Source of the DNA: Paenibacillus xylanexedens
GTDB taxonomy: Bacteria > Bacillota > Bacilli > Paenibacillales > Paenibacillaceae
Length of the DNA stretch: 64,000 bases
NCBI RefSeq assembly: GCF_007680605.1
Contig: NZ_VEIO01000004.1
Location: 1 to 64,000, forward strand
Direction of reading: 5' to 3'
The notes beneath the pieces are model-generated. The model saw only the letters and a list, made by a program, of their open reading frames with translations. It was not told the DNA's origin and did not search any database. A program made the position numbers and the translations under genes. This document shows, one piece after another, positions 53,515-62,847 of this stretch. The stretch's first letter is position 1, and each line of letters opens with the position of its first letter.

Positions 53515-53735
53515 CAGTTGAACTAAAGACTTTACACACCTACTTCGATGACAGAATAACCTGGAGAGTAAGCGGTTATCCCCAGAGTTTTTTGATTCCC
53601 TTTTTAAAAGGGAAAATCCGGTGATACAGGCGAAGCCTATGCTTCCGATGTAGCTTTCTTTCAGAAAGCTTTTAGCTTCGCTTTTTCAGGTTTTTTCTGT
53701 CCTCTCCGTTATCGTGTAAATGAATTGTTCAACTG
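53515..53735. repeat. Fold-back repeat, copy 2
   Basis: Core 53532-53719 (188 bp) matches copy 1 at 45199-45385, including GACAGAA ends, TCCGGTGATA, and the hairpin around 53652-53672 (CTTTCTTTCAGAAAGCTTTT). Beyond the core, CAGTTGAAC (53515-53523) and its complement GTTCAACTG (53727-53735) extend the inverted repeat. It begins 15 bp after the TspO stop. Confidence 0.8.
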
Positions 53736-53760
53736 AAATAGTAAAATATAAACCTTAAGC

Positions 53761-53804
53761 AAAAAAAGCCGATTTCGGTCAAACGACCTTAATCGGCTTT
53801 TTGC
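53761..53804. terminator. Bidirectional terminator
   Basis: AAAAAGCCGATT (53763-53774) pairs with AATCGGCTTTTT (53791-53802), inner GGTC/GACC. Serves the RidA gene on minus and probably the TspO gene on plus. Confidence 0.9.
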
Positions 53805-53864
53805 AGTAATTGTATACAACACAGGATTCGATCGCTCATCCTATGGCAAGGCTGAAATATGGTC

Positions 53865-54239
53865 CTATTTCAGCGCGATCACTTCAATCTCCACCAGTGC
53901 ATCCTTCGGCAAACGCGCTACTTCCACAGCGCTGCGTGCAGGATAAGGCTGCGTAAAGAAGCTGCTATATACTTCGTTGACAGGAACGAAGTCATTCATA
54001 TCCTTCAGGAATACGGTTGTTTTCACCACTTTATCCATGCTTGTGCCTGCTGCTTCGAGAATTGCTTTAACATTACTGAGAGACAGGCGAGTCTGTTCCT
54101 GCACATCCGCACCAAATTCACCGGTTTGCGGATTAAGACCAAGCTGACCAGATGTATAAATAAAATCCCCTGCATCTACTGCCTGACTGTATGGACCAAT
54201 GGCGCCTGGCGCCTGCTCGGTCGAGATTGCTTTTTTCAT
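53865..54239 (-). CDS. ridA: RidA-family enamine/imine deaminase
   Basis: A protein of 124 residues, the classical RidA type: KKAISTEQAPGAIGPYSQAV at the start, VVKTTVFLKDMNDF in the middle and the signature PARSAVEVARLPKDALVEIEVIA (Arg of the pocket) near the end. It destroys reactive 2-aminoacrylate from PLP enzymes. Differs clearly from the paralogue at 33741-34139. Confidence 0.93.
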   Translation of the reverse strand: MKKAISTEQAPGAIGPYSQAVDAGDFIYTSGQLGLNPQTGEFGADVQEQTRLSLSNVKAILEAAGTSMDKVVKTTVFLKDMNDFVPVNEVYSSFFTQPYPARSAVEVARLPKDALVEIEVIALK

Positions 54240-54368
54240 TCGACAGGTACTCCTTTGTGTTCGCTACCCTGCCACGACATGGAGACAAGGCATGCTTTTA
54301 TTTTAAAACCTATTATACCATGCACATGTTCTGACAAGAAACGCTTATCCTCCTGTGCCTTGCAAGTC

Positions 54369-55049
54369 TTACTTGTCCTGCACCCCAAGCGCATGAATCA
54401 CTTCATTGGGATAAACATGAATGTCCTTCGTCTGTACCATGGCTACATTTCTCATCGCGTGAGCGATCGTAGATGCATGAATCGCCCGATATTTATCCAA
54501 ACGGCCTTTCATCCAGCGATCCAAAAAAGTCATAACATGTGCAGCGAATTGTTCACCCGCACGTTTCTCACCGCGATCCCCCAGAATAAGAGATGGACGA
54601 AAAATGTGTAAGGCACGGAACCCGATACTCGAAAGCGCATCCTCCATCTCACCTTTGGTCCGACTATAAAACACACGCGAGTTCGCTTTCGCTCCCATGG
54701 AGGAAATCACGAGCATCTGCTCCACACCATGTCGCTTTGCCAGCGTCGCTGCGCGAACCGGATAGTGATAATCCACTTCACGGAATTGATCTTGGCTACC
54801 TGCTTTTTTAATCGTTGTGCCCAGACAACAATACAGATCGTCGATCCCTTCAAACAAGTGTCCCTGACCTTCAAGTTGTTCGAAGTCTACAACGTATTGC
54901 TTCAGTCCGGGATGTTCCAGATCAAGTCCGCGTCTGACCAGAATGCGAACCTCGCTGTATGCGGGGTGCCCGAGCAGACTGCGAACCAAATGCCCTCCCA
55001 CCAGTCCAGTAGCCCCGATCACCATCGCTTTGCGTTCAGGATGATGCAT
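54369..55049 (-). CDS. NAD(P)-binding Rossmann protein, HTATIP2/YwnB-like
   Basis: A protein of 226 residues. KAMVIGATGLVGGHLVRSLL gives the GxxGxxG dinucleotide site at ~10-20; GTTIKKAGSQDQFREVDYHY and SSMGAKANSRVFYSRTKGEME with Y-x3-K fit the oxidoreductase HTATIP2 group. Substrate unknown. The ATG at 55049 follows GGGGTGG by 8 nt; a GTG at 55061 is possible. Confidence 0.82.
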   Translation of the reverse strand: MHHPERKAMVIGATGLVGGHLVRSLLGHPAYSEVRILVRRGLDLEHPGLKQYVVDFEQLEGQGHLFEGIDDLYCCLGTTIKKAGSQDQFREVDYHYPVRAATLAKRHGVEQMLVISSMGAKANSRVFYSRTKGEMEDALSSIGFRALHIFRPSLILGDRGEKRAGEQFAAHVMTFLDRWMKGRLDKYRAIHASTIAHAMRNVAMVQTKDIHVYPNEVIHALGVQDK

Positions 55050-55124
55050 CTCTCCAACCACCCCAATCTATTCATATATAGCTGAGTATTATATCAATGA
55101 ACATCGTAAGCAGCTTTTTTGTTT

Positions 55125-56396
55125 TTATTTTAAAAGAATCCGACGTCCCAAAGTAAACGTAAGCAGCAACATCACTGCACCAACCATCACTTGGAATCCG
55201 TAGGTGGATATCCAGACCATCGCTTCCGAGAGAGTCTCCATCTTCTCGTAAAGCCAGCCACCAATCAGCGGGCCAATAAACGATGTTATGCCAGTCAGAG
55301 CTGAATAAACGGCTATAAACATCGGTCTTTCACTTTTCGGTGTATCGCCAATCGTAAAATTAAACGCGAGCTGATTGAAGCCGCCAATACCAATCCCAAG
55401 AAAAATGTGGGACAGGAACAACGCAACCAGTACCGGAGCAAAGGACATCAATCCCCACGACAGGCAAGACAATGCGATGACAGGTAGTGTCCAGAACAAC
55501 AGCGTTTTGTTACTGTATCTGGCATTCAGGTTGCCCCAAATATAGAATCCTCCCATCATCACTAGTGTTTGCACGACGGTGATCAGTGAGACCATCTGAT
55601 AGCTGACTTTCAACAGATCCAGCATAACGTAAGAATAAAGAGGAACAATTAATGTCTGGATCAATAGCCATGCCGCCAGAAAAATAGTCGCCTTCAGAAA
55701 AACCCGATCCTGAAACGGTTTGATAAACATCCGTGAGAACGACTTTTCGGTAGAACGTTCAAAGGGCAAATCCGGATAAAAGAAATAAATGACCGTATTG
55801 GCAATCGCACAGATCCATACGGGAATGAATAGAATCAGAAAACCGGTCTCTCCCGGATAACGATCCAGCAAAATGCCGCCGCCGAATAAACAAACGCTTC
55901 CAAGCGCATTCAGAATCGTATTTCGTATCCCGAAATAACGTCCCCGTACCTTGGCAGGTACGATATCCCCAATCAGGGATGTCCAGATCATACCGCCGAT
56001 GGTATTACATATGAATGCAATCGTATATAAACCAATAAAAATACTGACCCACCATTCTTTAGGAAAAATGAACGGAATTAATCCCGTTGCACTCCACAAA
56101 ATACGGTGACCTCCGACGAACAGCAAAAGCGCGCGCTTACGGCTCCGAATACGTTGCATCCAGTATGCTGCGCCGATCTGCGCGATGTTTACAAACGTGG
56201 TAATCGCGAGCACAAAGCCGATATGCCTCGACCCGGCCCCAAGATAAAGCAAAAACCCGGTTAGAAATGGACCACCCAGCAAGGTTTGCAAAATAATTGC
56301 CGGTACGCCCTCCCATGTTGCAATTGATAAATTCGTGCGTTGTGTCGAACCCTTGCGCCGTGGCTTGCCTAACGAAGAGGGGTTCATCTTGACCAT
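55125..56396 (-). CDS. MFS transporter
   Basis: A protein of about 423 residues with twelve hydrophobic segments, MFS fold. The loop RKRALLLFVGGHRILWS and GDIVPAKVRGRYFGIRNTI fit motif A-like and internal loops. Substrate unknown. Start uncertain: AAGGAG lies 9 nt before an in-frame ATA, but the first ATG in a sensible place is at 56396; it could also be the second Met (KMNPSS). The gene is between the NAD(P)-binding gene and the histidine kinase gene. Confidence 0.85.
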   Translation of the reverse strand: MVKMNPSSLGKPRRKGSTQRTNLSIATWEGVPAIILQTLLGGPFLTGFLLYLGAGSRHIGFVLAITTFVNIAQIGAAYWMQRIRSRKRALLLFVGGHRILWSATGLIPFIFPKEWWVSIFIGLYTIAFICNTIGGMIWTSLIGDIVPAKVRGRYFGIRNTILNALGSVCLFGGGILLDRYPGETGFLILFIPVWICAIANTVIYFFYPDLPFERSTEKSFSRMFIKPFQDRVFLKATIFLAAWLLIQTLIVPLYSYVMLDLLKVSYQMVSLITVVQTLVMMGGFYIWGNLNARYSNKTLLFWTLPVIALSCLSWGLMSFAPVLVALFLSHIFLGIGIGGFNQLAFNFTIGDTPKSERPMFIAVYSALTGITSFIGPLIGGWLYEKMETLSEAMVWISTYGFQVMVGAVMLLLTFTLGRRILLK

Positions 56397-56493
56397 CTTC
56401 TGTATGGGGATACACTCCTTAGACCGGGTAAAGCTTTGCCGGCCGATGCTAGTTGTCACCCCAAATTCTACTCACGGCACAGAGGTTGTCAAC

Positions 56494-57903
56494 TCATTTT
56501 TTCACGGTGAGTGGAAGCCGTAGACGAAAGATACTTCCCTTGTTCTCAGCACTTTCGAGTTCAATTGATCCACCCAGTAATCTTGCCAGATCCCTGCTGA
56601 TCGAGAGGCCAAGTCCGGTACCCCCAAATTTACGGCTAATCGAACCATCAGCCTGCTGAAATGCTTCAAATACGGAATGATGCTTGTCCTCCGGAATGCC
56701 GATCCCGGTATCCTGAACCGAAAAAACAAGCCACTGACTTACCATATCCGCTTGTTTAGTCTGTTTGGTACTCACGGTCAGAGTGACCTTCCCTTTCGGC
56801 GTAAACTTGATGGCATTGGACATTAAATTCCGCAAAATCTGCTGCACGCGTTGCGGATCAGACCAGAGTGTATCCGGCAGTCCCTTTTGCTTCTCCAGCA
56901 CCAGCTCAATTCCTTTTTTGTCAGCAACGAGCCCAAAATGATTCATGGCATCTTCGATCAACTGACTCAGACTGATGTCCTCCAATACAATATCCAGCCG
57001 TCCCGCTTCAACTTTGGACAAATCGAGAATGTCGTTGATTAGCCTGAGGAGTTCTTGTCCGGATTGATCAATCATGCCTGCAAAACGCACAATCTCATCC
57101 TGATCCATGGTATCGGCATTCTCACTGATCATCTGAGCGAAGTTAATCACACTGTTGAGCGGTGTACGCAACTCATGAGACATATTCGCCAGAAACTCCG
57201 ACTTGTACTGTGAAGCAATTGTCAATTGTCTGGCTCGTTCCTCCAGAACAATCTGGGCTTTTTGTAACTCTTCCTTCTGCACGGATAACAGCCGATTCGT
57301 GCTCTGGATCAAGAGAATACGATTTTGTTCATTCTGAAAGTCACGTAAGATGAATGCAAATATTAGACTGAGTACGATCCCACTAGGAAGTGTATAAGGC
57401 ATGATGTGCGAAAAGAAATAGGCGGTCGGGATGACACCCACAAAGGCAATACTCACACTGTTGACAACATTGACGATCAATGTAACGATGATGCCTTTGA
57501 CGATCAGCCTGTGGTTGCTACGTCGCATCCAGATGTTCAAGCCTGCACACAACAATCCAAGAATACACATATTAATAACAGCAGCAATAGTCGCATCTGT
57601 AATGCCAAAGGTCAGCCTCGACAAACCAATTCCTACACCTATAATCATGACACTGTAGGGTTGCCTGTACGTCAGAACAGCAATAATTAAGGGTACATAA
57701 CGAAGATCAAAAATAACCTCATCATTCAGCTGAAATCCAAACACGGTACTGATCCAGCCAGCAAAAATAAGCACAAGCACGGAACAGATCTGTTTTACCT
57801 GGGAAGAGGCACGTATTACGATATATTTATAGAAAACACTTGCAAGATAAGCGATCGTAATAAGCATCCCCATATTGAGTACGAACATTTTCGAAAATTG
57901 CAT
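56494..57903 (-). CDS. Histidine kinase with LytS-type five-helix sensor
   Basis: A protein of 469 residues. About six helices at 1-205 with the 5TM-5TMR_LYT pattern (GWISTVFGFQLNDEVIFDLRYVPLIIAVLTY... GIGLSRLTFG); a coiled linker; HisKA with SEFLANMSHELRTPLNSVINFAQMI (His ~245); HATPase with LRNLMSNAIKF, VQDTGIGIP and GGTGLGLSISRDLARLLGGSI. No response regulator gene lies beside it, so it is an orphan kinase here. AGGAG precedes the ATG. Confidence 0.92.
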   Translation of the reverse strand: MQFSKMFVLNMGMLITIAYLASVFYKYIVIRASSQVKQICSVLVLIFAGWISTVFGFQLNDEVIFDLRYVPLIIAVLTYRQPYSVMIIGVGIGLSRLTFGITDATIAAVINMCILGLLCAGLNIWMRRSNHRLIVKGIIVTLIVNVVNSVSIAFVGVIPTAYFFSHIMPYTLPSGIVLSLIFAFILRDFQNEQNRILLIQSTNRLLSVQKEELQKAQIVLEERARQLTIASQYKSEFLANMSHELRTPLNSVINFAQMISENADTMDQDEIVRFAGMIDQSGQELLRLINDILDLSKVEAGRLDIVLEDISLSQLIEDAMNHFGLVADKKGIELVLEKQKGLPDTLWSDPQRVQQILRNLMSNAIKFTPKGKVTLTVSTKQTKQADMVSQWLVFSVQDTGIGIPEDKHHSVFEAFQQADGSISRKFGGTGLGLSISRDLARLLGGSIELESAENKGSIFRLRLPLTVKK

Positions 57904-58140
57904 GCATTCACTCCTGTTGTTCGACGTTATAACCCAAGTGCTTATTTCGTTCGTATTTTTACATCATATCACGCTAGACCCATCTCGGCATGGGAACCTC
58001 ATCAAAAAGAAACAAAAAAATACACAAAATTAAGATTCAACTTGTGTGTAAGACATAGTACAATATATTGTTGTTTCATTCTTTATATTTATCGCTATAA
58101 TCATGTTTGCTTGGAACATGCTGAAAGGAGATTTACAGCT

Positions 58141-58794
58141 GTGCAATTGTTAAAAGACAAATCCTATTGGCTGTCGCTTAGTCTGATGTTATCCCTGGCC
58201 GTTATGGGACTTTTCTATGATATTCTGAACAATCCGGGTCGTGGATATGTTATCCTTAATTCTCCAATCGACCAGACGCTTCCTTTTATCCCCGCGATGT
58301 CGATTCCCTATCTGGGATGGTACCCGTTTGTATTCGGTGTGCTGGCCTATCTGTGTGCCAAGGATCGACTTATGTATTACCGGGTCTTGTTATCCATGAA
58401 CATCTGTGTCTGGATCTGTTACCTGATCTACTTTAACTTCCAAACGATGGTTCCCCGGCCGGAATTAACTGGCTCTGGTCTAGGTGCAGCCGTCATCGGA
58501 TGGCTCTACAGCCAGGATCGTCCATATAACTGTTTTCCCAGTATTCACGCCCTGCACTCATATCTGGTGATGCGTGCCGTTCTATCCGTTTCGACCATTC
58601 GTAAATCCGTCAAGGTGATGGTAGCTGCCGGTGCAGCCCTTATCATTATCTCTACACTGCTCATCAAACAACATGTCATTTACGACGCACTGAGTGCAAT
58701 GATTCTTGGCGAATGTATCTTCACGATCATTACTGGGCTAGCGCTTTATCGACGTCGCAGAAAAGCCTCCAAATGGACGGAGGGGATCAACTAA
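58141..58794 (+). CDS. PAP2-family phosphatase
   Basis: A protein of 217 residues with about six helices. Catalytic segments CFPSIHALHSY (~138-148) and KQHVIYDALSA (~180-190) give the PAP2 His and Asp residues. The first motif (K-x6-RP) is seen only in part (MVPRP). It may act on undecaprenyl pyrophosphate or phosphatidic acid. Start is GTG at 58141 with AAAGGAG 10 nt upstream; the frame to 57898 is not coding. The 3' end overlaps the HD-GYP gene by 8 bp. Confidence 0.9.
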   Translation: MQLLKDKSYWLSLSLMLSLAVMGLFYDILNNPGRGYVILNSPIDQTLPFIPAMSIPYLGWYPFVFGVLAYLCAKDRLMYYRVLLSMNICVWICYLIYFNFQTMVPRPELTGSGLGAAVIGWLYSQDRPYNCFPSIHALHSYLVMRAVLSVSTIRKSVKVMVAAGAALIIISTLLIKQHVIYDALSAMILGECIFTIITGLALYRRRRKASKWTEGIN

Positions 58795-60310
58795 CCCCCT
58801 CTTCAGGCTTTTTGTCCAGTTGCTTCTGTCGTCTCCACTCATCAATAAACAAACCTGCATAATAGGGGTCCCACTGGGTCCCCTTTCCTTCTTCCAGAAT
58901 CATAAGCGCTCGCTCATCACTCATTCCATTCCGGTACGGTCTGTCTGATGTCATCGCATCAAAGGCATCTGCTACCGCTATAATACGGCCGAATAGTGGA
59001 ATCTCCTCGCCTGCCATGCCATCCGGATAACCTTTGCCGTCATACCTCTCATGATGGGATCGCACCCCCGGCAGGAAGTCTGCCATAGCGTCCACAGGCT
59101 CAATCTGAAGCAAAATACTTTCTCCTAATACAGGATGCGTACGGATGATTGCAAATTCCTCATCACTGAGCTTGCCGTCTTTGAGTAAAACCTCGTCAGG
59201 TATACCAATCTTCCCGATATCATGAAGCAAAGCAGATTTGTACAACAAGTCGGCTTGTTCGTCATTCATACCGCTGAGCCTGCCGATCAGAATAGAATAC
59301 TCCGCGACACGCATAGAATGTCCCGCCGTATATTTATCCCTGGCATCCAGTGCAGCCGCAAGCAGAGAGAAGTAACTTTGCAGCAGTTGCCGATTGCGCT
59401 CCTGTCTCATCTCTAGCCGACTAATCATCATATTGAACCCCGAGATCAATTGCGAAAATTCATCCGAGTACAAATCCGGCGTTCTTCTGCCGAACTCGCC
59501 GCCCTGAATCCGGTTCATCTCTTGTGTCAACTCCGCCACCGGATCACGGACATCCCGAATTAACAGCCAACTGCCCACCATGGAGAATCCCGCGCCCAGG
59601 ATGACGATGAGTACACCCCAAAACGTATATTCTTTTGCAAACACCGGGTCTATGTACTGGAGCCGAATATAAGTAGCCAGAAAAAATAAACACAATGGAA
59701 ATAAACCGATGAGTGCAGTGCTGGTCTGAAACTTTCGCTGTATCGAGATCAGGATGCGTCCGCCAAGCGAAGGTTCCATCCCATACAGATTCTTGCCTAT
59801 ACGGCGAACTTCGAGCAGCAACGGCCTCACTGCCCTCACGGTAAGGTAATATTCAATCAAGGCATGCATAATGGCAATTAAGAACGCACAGACAGCCGCA
59901 ACAATGACGTATCCATACGGGATCTCAAGCCAGCCCGTGGAAATCATCCACAGTGTAATCCCTGCCGCGGGCACAGAGAAACCCAGCATGTGTGGCCCAA
60001 GAATACGATATATGGTTTGTCCCGGAAAGCGGTGAATTCGTTCGTACATCCGATTTAATTCAGCCATTTCATGATGCTCTGCAGCGAAGAAATGACCTAT
60101 TGGTCCTAATTGAGCCCATAGCGTAATCAATTCTGCAACTAGCATAAACAGAATTGAAATGAGTACAATGGCGACTAATCGAACATATTGGATATTGGGT
60201 ACCTGCAAGGTTGAGATCATCACCACAGTGCCCACAATAAAAATGGCTGATATCGAACCAATGAGATAATTGCGTAGCAGACGGAAGATAAATGCACGAT
60301 ATACTTCCAA
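58787..60310 (-). CDS. HD-GYP domain protein with HAMP
   Basis: A protein of 507 residues. About six helices in the N-terminal 280 residues, HAMP at ~265-315, then HD-GYP: HSMRVAEYS, LLHDIGKIGIPDEVL, HPVLGE, GVRSHHERYDGKGYPDG and ADAFDAMTSDRPYR. This is the active signature for c-di-GMP hydrolysis. Probably senses a signal in the membrane. It is a single gene; the PAP2 gene converges on it. Confidence 0.92.
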   Translation of the reverse strand: MEVYRAFIFRLLRNYLIGSISAIFIVGTVVMISTLQVPNIQYVRLVAIVLISILFMLVAELITLWAQLGPIGHFFAAEHHEMAELNRMYERIHRFPGQTIYRILGPHMLGFSVPAAGITLWMISTGWLEIPYGYVIVAAVCAFLIAIMHALIEYYLTVRAVRPLLLEVRRIGKNLYGMEPSLGGRILISIQRKFQTSTALIGLFPLCLFFLATYIRLQYIDPVFAKEYTFWGVLIVILGAGFSMVGSWLLIRDVRDPVAELTQEMNRIQGGEFGRRTPDLYSDEFSQLISGFNMMISRLEMRQERNRQLLQSYFSLLAAALDARDKYTAGHSMRVAEYSILIGRLSGMNDEQADLLYKSALLHDIGKIGIPDEVLLKDGKLSDEEFAIIRTHPVLGESILLQIEPVDAMADFLPGVRSHHERYDGKGYPDGMAGEEIPLFGRIIAVADAFDAMTSDRPYRNGMSDERALMILEEGKGTQWDPYYAGLFIDEWRRQKQLDKKPEEGVS

Positions 60311-60474
60311 TCCAATCCCTCGCTCTCTATGTCTAACCCGTTCCGCCCTGATAAAAAAGGGAGAATAAGGATGTTTTCTCCTATATGTTTATCGGTTATT
60401 CCCACTAAAAAAATTAATAAAATCCTGCGAAATATGCTACATATTCTGCTTAGCTGTCTTCGGGGTTTGCTTCA

Positions 60475-60507
60475 TAAAAAGGCCGCTCCCTGAGGGAGCG
60501 GCCTTTT
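60475..60507. terminator. Terminator of the sigma/anti-sigma operon
   Basis: GGCCGCTCCC (60481-60490) pairs with GGGAGCGGCC (60494-60503), loop TGA; T tracts on both sides. It is 56 bp past the anti-sigma stop. Confidence 0.92.
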
Positions 60508-60562
60508 ATTCAGGTTTTTGTTACGTATATTCCATTAAAACTCCTTTTGGGGACTTTGGCAT

Positions 60563-61555
60563 CTAACTCGTTTTAATTTTAGCCGCCAAAATCATTGTGC
60601 CACGTGGTTGATCCCCCAGCGCATCCGGTTCAAGCGTGATCGCTACGGTGTCATAATCGTTTGCGGAATCCAGCGTGTAATAGACCGCTCCCGTACCGTC
60701 ATGACTTAGGAACGTCCCCGCATTCTTAGGAGTATCCCCCTTGATCAGCCATACCTGAAATGCCTGGTTACCTTCCAGTGCAGGCAATTTCTCTGCCTGT
60801 ACCACGAGGTGCGTGCCTTTGCTATCGATCACGATGGTCGCCAGACCTTGCGCGACAATATCTTGCGTTGCCGGGCTCAGCTTGACGGCCTCGCCCGTCT
60901 TCATGCCTTGCGCCGGCGCCTGGGCTGAAGCAAGTTGCTCTTGCAGCTGTGCATTCTGCGCTTGCGCGAGAGCCAGCTGCTCCTGCGCGGCCGATACGCC
61001 TTCGGCTTGCTGCGTCAGCAAGTCGATGCGGCTCTGCAGCTGCGCCGTGTACACGCCGAGCACCAGCGCCGCTGCCGCGAGGCCCGCACTGGCTGCGCGC
61101 CAAGCGCGGCCACCGCGCGCACGCGCGCGCGTACTTGGCTGCCCCAGCTGTGCCTGGGCAGCCTCTTCGGCCCGGGCCGCAGGCACCGCCGCTGGCGGCA
61201 AGCCAGGCCCGGGCTGCGCCGCACGCTCGTGCTGCGGCGCAAGGTCTTCCCGAAGCACCGCGGATGCGGGTGCTTCAGGTTGCTGCGCAGGAGTCGCTGC
61301 CGGCGTCGCGCCGGTGCTCTCCTGCGCCTGACCGAGCACGCTGCCCAGCACGCGTGCTCGCATGCCCGGCGGCGGTGCCACAGGGTCCGCCGCAAGTGGC
61401 AGGGAGCCGGTTACCTCCTGCAATTCCCTTACCTCCTGACGACAAGCTTCGCAATTCGAAATATGCGCTTCGAATGCCGCCACTTCCTCTGCTTCCAGTC
61501 CGCCCAGCACATACATCGGTGCCAGATCAGACCACTCCTCATGTCGTTCTATCAT
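60563..61555 (-). CDS. Anti-sigma factor, RskA type with zinc finger
   Basis: A protein of 330 residues. N-terminal zinc finger (ZAS) with HISNCEACRQEV at ~31-42; a long Ala/Pro/Gln-rich linker; one membrane helix (~152-172, AASAGLAAAALVLGVYTAQ); a coiled coil; and a C-terminal RskA domain with QAFQVWLIKGDTPKNAGTF. It should bind and hold the sigma factor until a signal is received. Overlaps the sigma gene by 4 bp (ATGA). The stretch 60.9-61.35 kb is much more GC-rich than its surroundings, from Ala-rich low-complexity coding. Confidence 0.9.
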   Translation of the reverse strand: MIERHEEWSDLAPMYVLGGLEAEEVAAFEAHISNCEACRQEVRELQEVTGSLPLAADPVAPPPGMRARVLGSVLGQAQESTGATPAATPAQQPEAPASAVLREDLAPQHERAAQPGPGLPPAAVPAARAEEAAQAQLGQPSTRARARGGRAWRAASAGLAAAALVLGVYTAQLQSRIDLLTQQAEGVSAAQEQLALAQAQNAQLQEQLASAQAPAQGMKTGEAVKLSPATQDIVAQGLATIVIDSKGTHLVVQAEKLPALEGNQAFQVWLIKGDTPKNAGTFLSHDGTGAVYYTLDSANDYDTVAITLEPDALGDQPRGTMILAAKIKTS

Positions 61556-62148
61556 GGATGTATGCCCTCCCTTCCCGCGTCCGGATGCAATTCAGCATCA
61601 GCAAGTAACTTCTGGAGCTGACGCATGGCAAGCCTGACACGGCTCTTCACCGTACCCAGCGGAATCCCGAATCGGCTGGATACCTCTTGTTGCGTTAAAC
61701 CTGCATAATATATCGATTCAATTACTTGCTTCTGGTCCTCATTCAATTGGGTCAACGCCTCTTTAATACGTGTGCCTTCCCATTTGCGCTGGACCTCTTC
61801 TTCTGTATTTGTATATTCGTCAGCGTACGCCGCCAGTGTCTCATGCTCAACTGAAGTGGTTGCTGCTCCTTTCGATCTCCGCCTCAGCATGTCCACTGCG
61901 ATATTGCGCGTAATCGCGAACATCCATGTGGTCAGCTTCCCCTGTGAGGCATCAAATCGTTCCGCTTTATTCCAGATGCGTAGAAAAAGTTCCTGCACGG
62001 TCTCCTCTGCCGCCATCGAATCACCGACAATTCGGTAGGCAAAAGAATAAACGGCCCGTTCATATCGGTCATATAGCAGTTCCAGTGCAGAAGCATCACG
62101 CTCTGCAATTCGTTGCATCAACCTGCTGTCCTCTATCGATTCAGTCAT
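61552..62148 (-). CDS. ECF RNA polymerase sigma factor, SigK-like
   Basis: A protein of 198 residues. Region 2 with ALELLYDRYERAVYSFAYRIVGDSMAAEETVQELFLRIWNKA and TWMFAITRNIAVDMLRRR; region 4 with LTQQEVSSRFGIPLGTVKSRVRLAMRQL. It drives its own regulon, held by the anti-sigma factor downstream. I chose the ATG at 62148 (AAAGGGG 7 nt upstream). A TATAAT at 62184-62179 on the minus strand probably belongs to its promoter; the -35 box is weak. Confidence 0.92.
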   Translation of the reverse strand: MTESIEDSRLMQRIAERDASALELLYDRYERAVYSFAYRIVGDSMAAEETVQELFLRIWNKAERFDASQGKLTTWMFAITRNIAVDMLRRRSKGAATTSVEHETLAAYADEYTNTEEEVQRKWEGTRIKEALTQLNEDQKQVIESIYYAGLTQQEVSSRFGIPLGTVKSRVRLAMRQLQKLLADAELHPDAGREGIHP

Positions 62149-62306
62149 CCGAGGGCCCCTTTCTGTATCTTCCCTCATATTATAACCTACGCAGAAACGT
62201 TTGAAGAGGATTACCCCTAATAACATTTTTTTGAGATATTTCTTTCCAAACTCCGGACTCAAATGAAGGCCTAAACCTGTGCTTCAAGGGTCGCCCTTCC
62301 TTTTTA

Positions 62307-62335
62307 TTGCAATAAATTACAGACTGTGGTATGAT
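62307..62335 (+). promoter_or_regulatory. Promoter of a plus-strand transcript
   Basis: TTGCAA (62307-62312), 17 bp, TATGAT (62330-62335) with an extended TG before the -10 box. There is no plus-strand gene downstream, only a structured stretch and a terminator. Confidence 0.7.
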
Positions 62336-62341
62336 ATAAAA

Positions 62342-62630
62342 GTTGTATAAACAACCTCATATGATTTTCTGTCTTCTTTTTAACCCCGGAATATTTTCTT
62401 CATGCTGCGACCGCAGCGAATATGCTAACTAACCTATGGAGATTGACGAACCTGAATCACAATAACCCGGTAGACTAAGGGTTTACAAGATGTTCCCATT
62501 CACACTGGCGCGGTCATCGGAGCCGCAAGGACAAAAGAGAGGTAGGGCTTTTGTTGTTTTGGATATCATTTATTCTTGAGAAGATTGAAAACATACATCA
62601 AGCACCCGGAATTGGGTTCCGGGTGCTTTT
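62342..62630 (+). ncRNA. Candidate structured non-coding RNA, unidentified
   Basis: Starts ~6 bp after the promoter's -10 with a hairpin GTTGT/ACAAC (62343-62356). Further stems: GCTGC/GCAGC (62404-62417), AACCC/GGGTT (62464-62483), GCGG/CCGC (62510-62526) and ACAAAAG/CTTTTGT with the loop AGAGGTAGGG (62530-62555). It ends in a strong terminator. I compared it in memory with tmRNA, RNase P, SRP, 6S and the common riboswitches and found no match. Confidence 0.5.
62598..62630 (+). terminator. Terminator of the candidate RNA
   Basis: AGCACCCGGAA (62601-62611) pairs with TTCCGGGTGCT (62617-62627), followed by TTTT. Confidence 0.9.
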
Positions 62631-62672
62631 CTATATCCCATTTGTTTTATCCCTTCCCGCGATAAAGCACGC

Positions 62673-62709
62673 CTAAAAAAAGATAACCCCGGCTTACTGC
62701 CGGAGTTAA
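62673..62709 (-). terminator. Terminator of the first yjcZ-type gene
   Basis: TAACCCCGGC (62684-62693) pairs with GCCGGAGTTA (62699-62708); on the minus strand TCTTTTTTT follows. Confidence 0.9.
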
Positions 62710-62847
62710 CACATAAGAGATTCCCTTACATTCTTTGTATGAAGGATTCTTATAAGAAACGCATCCGAATCGCATAAATCCAGTCAGGCTTTCCGATTGG
62801 CCCGATGTTGCAGTCCACGTTTGGACCGCGGCCTCTCAGCAGAGGCT

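Noticed and set aside
57898..58140. N-terminal extension of the PAP2 gene
   Set aside because: AAAGGAG before the GTG at 58141 and the position of the first helix favour the shorter form.
60813..61621. Plus-strand frames over the anti-sigma gene
   Set aside because: Shadows of GC-rich Ala codons; no start signals or motifs.
62342..62630. c-di-GMP, c-di-AMP, TPP, cobalamin or T-box element
   Set aside because: None of the conserved cores I know for these classes is present; left as unidentified.
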